Shown: positions 18,301-23,806 of the stretch, one piece after another
Position numbering within the stretch: position 1 is the first letter of the stretch
Layout: each line of letters opens with the position of its first letter
Source of the DNA: Firm-04 sp045642925
GTDB lineage: Bacteria; Bacillota; Clostridia; Oscillospirales; Ruminococcaceae
Reading direction: 5' to 3'
Assembly: GCA_045642925.1 (NCBI GenBank)
Contig: JAZUJW010000011.1
Location: 12,481 to 76,480 of the forward strand
DNA: 64,000 nucleotides
Notes under the pieces: generated by a model
The model's input: the letters and a program-made list of their open reading frames with translations, nothing else
The model's database searches: none
What the model was told of the DNA's origin: nothing
Program-made: the position numbers and the translations under genes

Positions 18301-19308
18301 TGCTTTGTATACGAAAGAACCTTCGCGTTCAACGCGGGAAGCTTCCTTCGTCACAAGCGAATCCTTTGCACCATTGGCAATGGCTTCTTCCAGTTTGCTC
18401 ATGCCTTCCGGAACGTCGCCAAGGTCTACCACATCCGCCGTCATCAGCGGTTCAAGTTCGCCGAGGTTTTCGACATCATCAGCCGGGATGAAGATGATAT
18501 CATCTTCCAATTCCATGCTGACAACTTCCTCACGGAAAATGCTCATGTTGTGATAGATCACACTTTTCGGCTGTGTTTCGCCTTCTGCGACAATATACAC
18601 GCCCTCTGCTTCGCTGACATCCAGTTGATACACCGTGCCGGGGACGAAGCCTTCCTCCGCAGCAATTTCGAATGTGTTGTCATCCAGTTGTGTTACGACA
18701 GAACGGATACGTGCATCTTCATACTGGTCGCGCAGTATGACCAGGTTCTGAATATCTTTCGCAGAATAATTCGGTATCACAATGCCGTCGGTTGCAACGC
18801 TGTCTGTATCTGGATTCAAAAATACCGGTAAGTCATTCTCCTTTGGCATTGGCGGAATCGTGGTCACTTTGAACTTGAAGTTCTTGTCTTTCAAGTCCAT
18901 TGTTGCTGTGTAATTGCCTTGGAGGTCATCTTCATCGCCTGTGATTCGGCGATCGGTAAATGATGCATAGAGTTTTGCACCATCTTTGATCTCGTCATTC
19001 GGATATGCATATTCTTTGCATTCTGCATCGTAATACCAGCCGTCAAAAACATATCCTGCCAACTCAGGAGAAGTCAGGTCACCGATTCGTGTACCTGCAT
19101 CCACCTTATCACCTTTCGGCATATTGACCTGTTCCGCCAGATCTGACGGAACATTGTCTCCGATCAACAGTTGGACAGAGATTTGTTCTGCGTTACTGCC
19201 ACCGCCCAAAGTCGAATCCGCATAGGCAATCAGCGTTGACGGAATCGCATCCAAGAGCATTGTGACGGACAAGCAAAGGCATAGTATTCCTTTTATTGAT
19301 TTTTGCAT
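6355..19308 (-). CDS. Giant secreted InlB/Flg_new-repeat surface protein
   Basis: About 4317 residues. A signal peptide (GILCLCLSVTMLL core) is followed by one InlB-type repeat near residue 90 (YVFDGWYYD). Next is a beta-rich region of unknown type to about 1200. A long array of InlB B-repeat (Listeria-Bacteroides, Flg_new) units runs from about 1240 to 4160. I count roughly 25 copies of the hallmark GY-x-F-x-GW, each unit 60-80 residues with YxITYxLNGG and a closing LxAxW. The C-terminal 130 residues are not repeats. There is no LPXTG, dockerin, SLH or C-terminal membrane helix, so attachment is unexplained. Such proteins are usually adhesins or scaffolds. The ATG at 19308 follows AAGGTGGAG. 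It is co-transcribed with the 30-residue peptide downstream. The frame is intact over 12.9 kb, which argues for selection. Confidence 0.85.
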   Translation of the reverse strand: MQKSIKGILCLCLSVTMLLDAIPSTLIAYADSTLGGGSNAEQISVQLLIGDNVPSDLAEQVNMPKGDKVDAGTRIGDLTSPELAGYVFDGWYYDAECKEYAYPNDEIKDGAKLYASFTDRRITGDEDDLQGNYTATMDLKDKNFKFKVTTIPPMPKENDLPVFLNPDTDSVATDGIVIPNYSAKDIQNLVILRDQYEDARIRSVVTQLDDNTFEIAAEEGFVPGTVYQLDVSEAEGVYIVAEGETQPKSVIYHNMSIFREEVVSMELEDDIIFIPADDVENLGELEPLMTADVVDLGDVPEGMSKLEEAIANGAKDSLVTKEASRVEREGSFVYKATGNKLPKVGDKVCIYRGTSPQESAADVNNLLNEDEGSYMVIDRIEDNYTFYYHMADPMDIVDVPIVVPMSDQADMEPNDGNRLTLAEDALTFDANSSLPFMMNWSSVTYGSLQLDENSKVEVGDFIALYTVEDGNVSEANMNSPKIVRITDITMTDDTEAPKQLVIGYTASSIEEVQSKLQVHATQEYDVPQSFVDEHKDEVERLAAEEFEEADKTPLLMGALKDEKVTAELAEQGIDLSTTLAIDENNQLLNGDMLDFDAMGLDFSSDEKLLDGTNKTDKVKVELKKLSFKPEFYRDLKHFKRSGVGFTAEFRGQIEVSILNFTFSKKIGEDSKREGQGKVVVDFSLAVTQEVYIDQNVDIDIDWWFCVPVDLIANVSIDVGSWSNLKGALNISTGYEDDALDWGEIKVSDSMKQYEDTLKKISTDIMPKLKEFKEYAEWDQKTSQGDYIPWEADDKSIVEHIIGDDDDPVPTANTLSDFEKAYKKIVDSVGDTWMPLVKIVLLEAKPNYMYLVELKLEIGFTLSVCGTIEIGAEFNYDYVRRYNAHFDLADCDATTSTTDIQKPHSQFSLYAIGVFGLKPALYLELSVGAISTDLDSISIMVEAGFEFVLYLYGYLNIDNLRQESVQFQGGVFFDMRFVLDISLGAQVGKGAFSTSKTIYDLTIPLISLGTRYQIRGLAEATGKEDKDGNPLYNVKDTLEESITLTTQTGHYIDIPKEERMIFALDMRSGDVVPYIPEADEFTYETISDNQLFVPTTAQINAGIKGKGIITNYESLGEKYEASKIFLDNTEQDFDKVKSFERIYLDFDQTKQMPYYTVDVKMTYKIPGGVLVRGKTYYKILHITVDQSTLGHYVGFQTDYFAKPVRHHIGTDENISGMYYMPETALIDEHLLEKRADPHIVGYTFKGWQPFKLGFEDYIVSQWRRVDKVLNGEIINHSWMWVDKTCIRRAWVPADNSYIPEAIHPEDGKTEPWLWENIQFEMIAEPNPQKIHVRHYLLNPDGDGYELVGENDALSYYSEGDKQNIVSDAEISMATLKKWGAFKAFDDTDSALVDRGTYSMKIANVKVTKDIYGEKTTYMMTDKNGVTATVTPADNEIANDIVDIYYTSRRSYPIVYQAVDENGNLITNRPYSTVLEFSDNFTNGCPCSLRDIKSISHELVGYEFTGWYDTNDFDSLTSKAGDKPNEKRMPARNVVVQFKVKSVPMYVPVTVNCSEHQHKITSAYIESFGGDYFTMEELLEKDCCYAENLAIADLITEDRSFVTPMDTVFRIGGLRTWYQNTITLGATESSARPDNLNIRVVFTESLDKQMTEGEEYVYATLDFGTTDGCGSALSDPNDAEFGADTKHPEGYWLDGFSCNVENGPYCNSHQPYPYYLIPAFMPSHLENSDWTEYDATTNTLTYIYRSNLRAMSHQITINHLLIDENGFKTNYSPTITSGFSEQVIEMFPQYYYEVPGCETDYEKTPESFVVQSEGDTVIDYYLKEAYYPFNFVVKDPATGEVLYTSKTYSKAAHDTFVLPEELTLANEKLNLPGYRFLGWAHTEKNEWITQEYMPSGRPSTASMKMRVTSNTCGTYEAVFEKTDVKVTLYWDDYNRLKVKDGQYKTLSGKYDVETGYSSASAVRTLKAHTDFTLPTPAMYDGAVFLGWYDNPDFTGEPITGTQQIVENAVYYARIIHAFPVRFVGNADAADPCDYSKTVTQSYDQPYVFPQYNPTRTHYTFLGWSTEADGEVNITETTKASNEITTLYAVWGNAEYTISFDLDGGAWSIAEPLKHIYNVSNTSIPTEIPTKTGYRFVGWQRAGSEEVKQPADITFGKTDLSWSITLYAVWEPVTYRITYHAQGGTMPEGAVSEWSFEKSASITAVPTKADALFRGWYEAAEPSAEDVRVRRIDSTHAAGDVTLYAKWSYQEYPISAVRYSSDGQSINPVEADIPETYQVTDADFTLPTLPSDDVWAFDHWEVIGTDSKATTVTKLEFSKYSGKIELHAVYNKITYSITYNFNDGIAGTGTYPASASYGETVRIPIPTRSGYHFAGWQSEEIGKISTSFEMTVKKAVTLKAIWKTESGEDAETEAQYQLKYYVSDGNGGWTLSHTDDAKTTYDTMLYYGGMRGSYTPDTNVYQFDHISLAGDDTAYGYLDDIAITAKTLNTFNVYYSYQDYTVHFMMEHGSVQEFKTVTLHYNDVIAKPTTNPTKDGYTFNGWDFTFGDTKTVAAVFGEKNDFYIYPKEWTQKRYPITYVNWPEGDENPNPAFYTADTPDFALILPYRYGYTAKEQIVEVSGKEEPITVTIEWELNRYEIHYDLQGGKVLSPLTEEYTIMTAERGLPIPLKEGYVFDGWTIGDSDVKATSVPRTDPLVSYSLKANWKPLTYTILYNLNGGTPTYGKVEDLITEYTYEDVLKGKYYDLLSFDKEGCTFDGWDVFVLSTNEHYQLGNAQMLRLPQPGSDLYITAVFNLTECKITYDMNDGSDTLHPATNPNSVTMFNPSSDGTLTIAAPYRTGYDFDGWTCDQKLGAVAAGNLTQSVTLDSTNAMPAITLTAHWKAKPYYITYNLNGGNLVTTTQIKTTKNASGELVPETGTVLNPLVYSILNSITVEDPTRTDGIAFLGWTSEQFYDLQTYTECELSTEDAKAAASYQPVSSEGVVKLLNAAPKENFAPHYENLKEMGIVLNAVWADKDYPIYYDLNGGTLPEGASNPDSYTNLTESFTLTNPVRTGYIFLGWRVIGSEELQTEVTVEKGSYGELALEAVWAIGKYTITYELYGGTLVSADGALTEYTTEDAVIPLGTAFRSNSIFAKWTVQNADTGETLYDSVISNGAIIVPRENPCNLLIIANWNSEKGTAYADPDGGEWVNALAAGPILTYPMDTGATILLSDPVKKGYDFMGWENCSDFEVQVTEAEEAGCHNIVIPAGTDSRGIQLKAIWQANQNTEYKVSWFVKRPTDEDYLYQDSKVYIGTAWEELSAEQRKAFESLVEDAVLSKVAIDNMTITAEDAIIISGDETTEIYLYFQPNVHTVNFEYGYPCGYLLGEKIEKPEDPERFGYIFEGWFADEACQKPFDFTNAVMGTEDITVYSKWSANTQVIEYLNWPEEIENPNPTTYIPGADDFYVTYPTLDPDATGYDCGDLTDDDLVNYTHVSIGSNTGKITVETPWQLHAFTITYNYPTEFECEFDGTKVESYNFKESAQLPTLSAIGHEFLGWMAETKNGALTLTENCIPTGTKGDVTLTAMFDTYSYSITYHGLEDSSFAGANPNPAFYSTSDTPFILQTPTKDGYTFNGWAEGEGSVFNPYTVEEATTGDLVLTAKWTPIMYTIQVDGETVVNYDIEMTRSENGVVLTPDNLDGFTFNHWDVTDESGNPITIGTDNKLPAGTFGNLTAVPNYDENVYTISYVLNDGEKAENETYPETYKPSEITIIPAPVKAGCYFTGWLMEDAQGYQTMLTDSAINGDFGNVTLYAGWEDLMSNVTLYDANYDRIASGSFAVGADITLEALQKLLPNGYTFAEILTESGDALTASDAITVEDGWYYSFTVVKGYAKVTLIATDGTKTDIANLYGDDTYMYGAMVYVSAFGADGYRFEGWYDDDTFTNCLSTDPSYEFTAEADVTLYAKYTAESGVLVQISSIGGGEYLVGSEVDAKTSSTESVFLGDTLTLSAMDTEHFCKWEDGNGKLLGTEPTLTITIRHDMQIVLITTPDVNEQLTYVAFCGPYDQTLGNAIYGAGDSLDNYPTLPAMLGYQFLYWSLDGETEATTEEIEALFGKQTSVTITAVYEKTTETNSITVYVDGTEDASLSNSAVPMGGNLALTAPTVEGRQFLYWSLDADGSSVYSYQTSCNVKSVADIAIYAIYCGAEETPSIEAKPTMMVLTMISETLGEGTDEQHKVAVAVSRDVTDDYALLEYGMLYYKDGTVGTEENMVLENAEILKYVASNMENSGTLTLHFDMTSNEDCNVYARGYLIVMNTTTGNIEIYYTDIVFGNYDEKGE
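6846..7098 (-). repeat. Near-identical adjacent repeats at the 3' end of the giant gene
   Basis: A 25-nt string beginning CATCCAGCGACCAG is identical at 6846-6870 and 7074-7098, spaced 228 bp (76 codons) apart. It encodes the QFLYWSLDGE-like core of two neighbouring repeat units. Exact nucleotide identity in an otherwise diverged array suggests a recent duplication or gene conversion. Confidence 0.7.
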
Positions 19309-19378
19309 TTGCTCCACCTTCCTTGCTGTGTTTCTTAATCCACAAATTGTGATTAAATGTTTTGTGATAATGAGACAT

Positions 19379-19390
19379 TTACGACTGCAT
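19379..19390 (-). other. Possible leader mini-ORF (ATG CAG TCG TAA)
   Basis: About 80 nt upstream of the giant-gene start, GAAGGTGGACGAAATGCA is followed by TCG TAA. This nearly repeats the true start region GAAGGTGGAGCAAATGCA. The result is a good ribosome site in front of a three-codon frame. It may be a duplication remnant or a translational leader. Confidence 0.35.
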
Positions 19391-19707
19391 TTCGTCCACC
19401 TTCCCTCTGATGATATTTGATTTTTGTTGATGCTTCGTGCATTTTGTCATATCATACAACAGAAGCGATTGCTTTGATACCACCTTTTACAATAATGTTA
19501 AATTTTCAAGTCTTGAACTGCTGTTTTCGTTCAAAACTCATAAATATAGTATACCATAATGCTGCATTATACATATGAATAAAAAATGAACGCATTGTGA
19601 ATATTTTACAATTGTAATACAAACAGTAATTGCATCTTTATGTATTACGTATTGTATAATAACGGAGAGGCAAAACGTGAATTTGCGGAATTAAGGGGCT
19701 GTTTTAT
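19391..19707. other. AT-rich upstream region of the giant gene
   Basis: About 320 bp, very AT-rich, no gene seen. On the minus strand TATAAT and TATACT boxes occur near 19550-19580, but without a convincing TTGACA at the right distance; one of them is probably the -10 of the giant-gene promoter. Confidence 0.4.
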
Positions 19708-19993
19708 TGAGGATTCCAAAGGGAATTGATTCCCTTTGGCGAAGTCCAGAGGCAGAGCCTTTGGTCGCGCTCCGCAGAGCGCGAAATTCCCCTAAATTCG
19801 TGCAAACGAATCAGGAGGGGGATGGGGGAACCCGATTGAAAGACAAAGAGGCAAGAGAACTGGTAAACGTAGTTCTCTTGCCTCTAAATTTATGTTGGGT
19901 ACGACACGAGGGGTGTTTCGCGCTCTGCGGAGCGCGACCAGAGGCGCTGCCTCCGGACTTCGCCAAAGGGAATGATTCTCTTTGGAATCCTCA
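19708..19993. repeat. 286-bp imperfect palindromic dispersed repeat
   Basis: The left arm starts GAGGATTCCAAAGGGAAT, continues with hairpins (ATTCCCTTTGG; CCAGAGGCAGAGCC; CGCGCTCCGCAGAGCGCG) and ends CAAACGAATCAGGAGGGGG. The right arm (about 19906-19993) is the inverted complement of much of the left arm. A central hairpin at 19847-19885 (AGAGGCAAGAGAAC/GTTCTCTTGCCTCT) separates them. Related sequence occurs at 39574-39760 and 63862-64000. The inverted ends resemble a miniature transposable element or a REP-like composite, but I see no target duplication. Confidence 0.75.
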
Positions 19994-20032
19994 TGATAAT
20001 TGCTGCGATTTCTTTGCGTATATAACAGAAAA

Positions 20033-20587
20033 TTATTCTTCTATGTTCTCTGTGATCCCATGCGCCGCAAGCCATGCCAGTACCGCCGGATTGTGACTCT
20101 TGTCTTCACAGAATTCTTTCAGATTCAGTCTGGCAACTGAATCCCCCTGCAATGCCGCCCTCAAATACCACTCCACTGCCGCTTGTTCATTCTTTTCCGT
20201 CCCCAAACCGTTTTCAATGCAGTATCCAAGAATACGCTGCGCTTCCGCATGACCTTGTTCAGCCGCCTGAATGTACCAGCGTACAGCAGTTTCCGGCGCT
20301 TTCGGTACACCATTGCCGTCAAAACAGCACCTTCCCATCGAAATCTGTGCCATTGGTTCTCCCTGCAAAGCCGCCTTTTGATACCATTCTGTAGCGAGTT
20401 TCTGATTCTTCTCAACACCGTATCCAAATTCGTAAGCGATGCCGAGTTCAAGCTGTGCAGGCGCATAGCCCTGTTCTGCTGCTTTGGCATAACATTCAGC
20501 AGATTTGACGTTTTCATAGTTTTTGTCATAGGCTTTGCCTTGCAGATACCATTGTTCTGCGTCATGTTGTTTCTTTGTTGACTGCAT
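20033..20587 (-). CDS. Sel1-repeat (TPR-like) protein
   Basis: A 184-residue protein made almost entirely of Sel1-like repeats of about 36 residues. Four clear units carry the alternating AEQGYAPAQLELGIAYEFGYGV / AALQGEPMAQISMGRCCFDG type, with the typical A-x-x-G-x-x-x-A spacing and the NxxxAxxWYxxAA second helix. These are helical protein-protein interaction scaffolds. There is no signal peptide, so it is probably cytoplasmic. The ATG at 20587 has AAAGGAGG 7 nt upstream; a longer frame to 20677 lacks a ribosome site. It lies downstream of and co-directional with the VanZ-like gene, with 86 nt between. The partner is unknown. Confidence 0.85.
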   Translation of the reverse strand: MQSTKKQHDAEQWYLQGKAYDKNYENVKSAECYAKAAEQGYAPAQLELGIAYEFGYGVEKNQKLATEWYQKAALQGEPMAQISMGRCCFDGNGVPKAPETAVRWYIQAAEQGHAEAQRILGYCIENGLGTEKNEQAAVEWYLRAALQGDSVARLNLKEFCEDKSHNPAVLAWLAAHGITENIEE

Positions 20588-20673
20588 GGATTTGCCTCCT
20601 TTATTTTTTATCAAATTGGTTTCATTTGCAAACGAAATTAAGATTGTGCATTGTTGTCTTATGAGAACAAGTG

Positions 20674-21345
20674 TCAAAACAGAATTTTTGTAAAGCTGCG
20701 CTTCAGAAAAGAATGCAGTTTCGGAAAACGCAGCAGCCAGAAGGCAAGCATTCCGCCGCCGATATTCAGAATCAGGTCATCTACATCAAAGACACCATAC
20801 CGCAAAAGCGCCTGTGTCACTTCAATGAGAAGCACCGTACTACATAGCCCGATGCAGAACCCTGTCAATTTGCGGCAGGCTTTGCAAAACAGCGGCAGGA
20901 AAAATGCCATCGGGGTAAACAAAACCAGATTGCCAACAATGTTTTCGCCCAGTCGGAAATAGGCGTTTGCATCCCGATATGGAATCTGCTGAAAATCTCT
21001 GAGTAGCTGAAAAGGATAGAAATTCGAAGTTTGCAGAAAGTATTGCAGTGTGGAAAGATGCTTCATTTGATCAAGATACCCTCGTTCTTCTCCCAGTGTC
21101 AGATATAACAACAAACTGCCGTACAGCAAAAAGAACCCTGCAAATGTGATGTGGAGAATGCGTGTTTGCGATGCAGGATGAAGCTTGCATAGAATGCGGC
21201 TGCCGCCATAGGAAAAGCCACACGCACTAAATGCCAGCGCACAAAGCAGCAGAAAAATCCATCCGCGGTATGCAATGACATAAAGCCCCAGACACAAAAC
21301 GCTGAGTCCGTAAAGAAACATGGCTGTCAGGCGTTTGTGTTTCAT
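20674..21345 (-). CDS. VanZ-family membrane protein
   Basis: A 223-residue integral membrane protein with about five hydrophobic segments. The C-terminal half shows the VanZ signature: NIVGNLVLFTPMAFFLP, then E-x-x-Q (IEVTQALL), then FDVDDLILNIGGG. VanZ-like proteins are widespread in Firmicutes; the founding member gives low-level teicoplanin resistance by an unclear mechanism, and most relatives have no assigned role. No van resistance genes are nearby, so a resistance function should not be assumed. A perfect TTGACA-17-TATAAT promoter lies 40-70 nt upstream. Confidence 0.85.
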   Translation of the reverse strand: MKHKRLTAMFLYGLSVLCLGLYVIAYRGWIFLLLCALAFSACGFSYGGSRILCKLHPASQTRILHITFAGFFLLYGSLLLYLTLGEERGYLDQMKHLSTLQYFLQTSNFYPFQLLRDFQQIPYRDANAYFRLGENIVGNLVLFTPMAFFLPLFCKACRKLTGFCIGLCSTVLLIEVTQALLRYGVFDVDDLILNIGGGMLAFWLLRFPKLHSFLKRSFTKILF

Positions 21346-21383
21346 AAAAATGTCCTTTCTGTTCTATGTGGGATTCTGTGCCT

Positions 21384-21412
21384 ATTATACTATATCTGTT
21401 CGGAAATGTCAA
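21384..21412 (-). promoter_or_regulatory. SigA promoter of the VanZ-like gene
   Basis: On the minus strand, TTGACA (21412-21407) and TATAAT (21389-21384) are separated by 17 nt. A perfect consensus, 39 nt before the start codon. Confidence 0.8.
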
Positions 21413-21545
21413 CCGTTTGCCGTGGCGTAATATACCGTGAATTGTGCATCTTGTCGCGCTGTATGGCATTTCATCCTTCAAATCTGACCTTTCACACGCG
21501 AAAATGGATATGTTGTCGTAAAAACTGCCCTCTTGTCATTTTTTG

Positions 21546-21575
21546 TAGACAAACGTACCAATAATATGCTATACT
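21546..21575 (+). promoter_or_regulatory. Promoter of the LRR/papain-like protein
   Basis: TAGACA (21546-21551), 18 nt, TATACT (21570-21575) with the extended -10 dinucleotide TG at 21567. It lies 100 nt before the start codon of the gene at 21675. Confidence 0.6.
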
Positions 21576-21601
21576 CATAGTGGATATACGGAGAAACCGG
21601 T

Positions 21602-21643
21602 GAAAAGCCATCCTGTGAGGTGCACATCACAGGGTGGCTTTTC
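21602..21643 (+). promoter_or_regulatory. Leader hairpin before the LRR/papain-like gene
   Basis: GAAAAGCCATCCTGTGA pairs with TCACAGGGTGGCTTTTC around a short loop in the 5' untranslated region. No T-run follows, so it is more likely an mRNA-stabilising or translational element than a terminator. Confidence 0.55.
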
Positions 21644-21674
21644 GAGAATAAAATGAAAATAAAGGAGTACGGTT

Positions 21675-23603
21675 ATGAATCAGAAAATGAAGCGCAGTGC
21701 AGCCGCATTGCTTGCAATGATGACTATTTGCAGTACCATAAATACAGGCGGAGTGCGTACATCTCTGCAATGGCTGGATGCAGACCAGACAATCACGGCT
21801 TCGGCAGCAGGAAATGCTGAGTACATTTCGGGTAAGACCAACAGCAGATTCTATGCACATTATGCGAATGACGGCTATTCTCTGTATTTCACGGTACAAG
21901 ACCGCAATGCCAAAACAGCCGTGGTATCGGGCTGCTGGACAAGACAGGAGCGGGTGTTTGTTTCGATTCCGGATACGATTCCTTTTGAAGGCTCAGATTA
22001 TAAGATTGTCGGCATTGCGGACGATACCTTCATGAATCAGACCGGCATGATCACTTGCAATATCGGCAGATATGTCGAAACAATCGGCAACTATGCATTT
22101 TATGGTTGCTCCAATATGTCGTATTGCTATGTCAACCGGTTGAACGGCTCAGGCGATATGTCCCTGAAAACGATCGGCAATTCCGCATTCCAGAGCTGTT
22201 CCAGTCTGAGCGGCTGTTCCTTCGTTTCCAGAGTCAAGAACATCGGAAACAGTGCTTTTTCACACTGTTCCTCCTTGAATGAGCTGTATATGCAAGCGAT
22301 CGAGTCTTTGGGTGTAAATGCATTTGCATACTGTTATTCATTGGCGAAGGTCGACTTGTCGGAAAGCAAACTGACAACAATTCCCGATAGTGCATTTGCA
22401 GAATCCGGCAGCACGATCGATTCCGGAAAATGGCTGATGCCGTCCACACTGAAAAAGATCGGTTATAAGGCATTTTATCATGTCACCAACATGAAGCAGA
22501 TCGACATTTACAATGTCACTTCCATTGGCAGCTATGCATTTGCAGATTGCCATAATCTGAAATACGCACTCGCAGGCGCAAATCTCACTTCAATCGGACA
22601 GTATGCTTTCTACGGCTGTGACCCGATGGAATTTTTCGTCTGCAAGAATCCGAAAGTCAGTATCGGAACAAACGCAATCGGCTTTGACCATAAGCGGGAA
22701 TACACAGGCAAGAAATCGAATTTCAAGGTATGGGGCTGCAGCGGCGGCGGCACAGCCAAGACCTATGCTTCGAACAATGGCTTTGTATACAGCAATACTG
22801 AAAGTGCGCCCGCGGCAATAAAAAATGATTTCAAGCCGTATATGTGGTCAACCGGCAATAATGAAAAGACGTTCGGCGACAAAAACGGCAATTATCTGTT
22901 CATGTCGGCGCATACACCGTATGTCACGAAAGACGATGTCGGGAAAGATTGGAACGGTTCCTGTTATGGTATGGCGGCAGCCAGCACACTGACATACAAC
23001 GGACAGCTTGCCGTGAAAGATTTTTCTAAATCCTATAATTGTATTTATGACATTCCGTCCGATTGCTCCGAATTTACGAAATCCTTTGTAAATTCATTGT
23101 GGTCGAATTACCAATCGACACCTGATTACAAACTGAAAGGTACATATTTCGATGCAGAGGAACAGGAAATGCTGCACTACATCGAATACATTACCTACGG
23201 TGCAGATGTTGCGGCAGTTGCATTTGCATCCAGCGGCAGTGAGCCTGCCGGTCATGCAAATGTATGTCTTGGCATGGAGTTCAAGGAAAATGCGAGCGAC
23301 CGCAATACCAATCCGCAGTGGAACAATATGGATGCGCGCATCTTGCTGTACGATGTCAACTGGTTCAGTTTCAAAGATGATTACTGTCTGTATGTCAATC
23401 TGGAAACAGGCGAATGGGGCAAAGAACAACGGCTGGACGGAAAGTCGAAATTCGTGAATTACGCTTACAGTTCCACGAAAAATCCGACATTCGTCTTTGA
23501 GATCATGTATGAGCCGGACTCGATTATTTCGAACAGCAAAACACCGCAGGGCAGACTTGCCGGTATGAATCTGGTGAATGCCCTTTTGAGAATTGACCAC
23601 TGA
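21675..23603 (+). CDS. Secreted BspA-like LRR protein with papain-like cysteine protease domain
   Basis: A 642-residue secreted protein with a signal peptide (AAALLAMMTICSTINTG core). Residues about 90-360 are BspA-type leucine-rich repeats (LRR_5): repeated IGNSAFxxCSSL, IGSYAFADCHNL and IGQYAFYGCDPM. Residues about 380-642 look like a papain-fold peptidase: Cys430 in SCYGMA, His527 in GHANV and Asn/Asp at about 562 in YDVNW, in the correct order and spacing. The catalytic assignment is my inference from motifs. No dockerin or LPXTG is present. BspA repeats often mediate binding, so the protein may bind a surface and cleave peptides. AAAGGAG lies 7 nt before the ATG. It is monocistronic; the terminator is shared with the convergent unit. 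Confidence 0.75.
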   Translation: MNQKMKRSAAALLAMMTICSTINTGGVRTSLQWLDADQTITASAAGNAEYISGKTNSRFYAHYANDGYSLYFTVQDRNAKTAVVSGCWTRQERVFVSIPDTIPFEGSDYKIVGIADDTFMNQTGMITCNIGRYVETIGNYAFYGCSNMSYCYVNRLNGSGDMSLKTIGNSAFQSCSSLSGCSFVSRVKNIGNSAFSHCSSLNELYMQAIESLGVNAFAYCYSLAKVDLSESKLTTIPDSAFAESGSTIDSGKWLMPSTLKKIGYKAFYHVTNMKQIDIYNVTSIGSYAFADCHNLKYALAGANLTSIGQYAFYGCDPMEFFVCKNPKVSIGTNAIGFDHKREYTGKKSNFKVWGCSGGGTAKTYASNNGFVYSNTESAPAAIKNDFKPYMWSTGNNEKTFGDKNGNYLFMSAHTPYVTKDDVGKDWNGSCYGMAAASTLTYNGQLAVKDFSKSYNCIYDIPSDCSEFTKSFVNSLWSNYQSTPDYKLKGTYFDAEEQEMLHYIEYITYGADVAAVAFASSGSEPAGHANVCLGMEFKENASDRNTNPQWNNMDARILLYDVNWFSFKDDYCLYVNLETGEWGKEQRLDGKSKFVNYAYSSTKNPTFVFEIMYEPDSIISNSKTPQGRLAGMNLVNALLRIDH

Positions 23604-23612
23604 AAGTAATAA

Positions 23613-23653
23613 AAACGCCCGAACACACCTTTTTCGGATGTGTTCGGGCGTTT
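23613..23653. terminator. Bidirectional terminator
   Basis: AAACGCCCGAACACA (23613-23627) pairs with TGTGTTCGGGCGTTT (23639-23653). It lies 9 nt after the LRR protein stop (plus) and 4 nt after the small peptide stop (minus). The stem base matches the terminator at 6185. Confidence 0.85.
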
Positions 23654-23657
23654 GGCA

Positions 23658-23792
23658 TTATTCTACTTCCGGCATCAGTAAACTGGGATCAAGGCTTGTG
23701 GTAATGACATCTTCCTGCGGAAACAGAAGAACCTCAAATTCTGCCTGAATGTACTGTGTCTGGGTAGCATCAACATTTGCATTGGGTTTCAT
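23658..23792 (-). CDS. Small peptide with AExExLxFxxEDVIxTS motif (copy 2)
   Basis: A 44-codon gene 14 nt after the stop of the transglutaminase-like protein, with CGGAGG 9 nt before its ATG. The central part YIQAEFEVLLFPQEDVITTS matches the peptide at 6259-6351 (12 of 21 identical). It has an extra Gln/Thr-rich N-terminus and ends LDPSLLMPEVE. It is acidic, with no cysteines, signal peptide or membrane segment. Position, direction and following terminator mirror copy 1. The function is unknown. A longer frame starting at 23930 overlaps the upstream gene and lacks a ribosome site, so I reject it. Confidence 0.75.
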   Translation of the reverse strand: MKPNANVDATQTQYIQAEFEVLLFPQEDVITTSLDPSLLMPEVE

Positions 23793-23806
23793 GGTTTGTG
23801 CCTCCG

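Noticed and set aside
19707..20096. 129-codon plus-strand frame
   Set aside because: It lies within the palindromic dispersed repeat and its arms; similar non-coding sequence occurs elsewhere.
20674..21345. Glycopeptide resistance call for the VanZ-like gene
   Set aside because: The family is broad and no other van genes are present, so resistance cannot be claimed.
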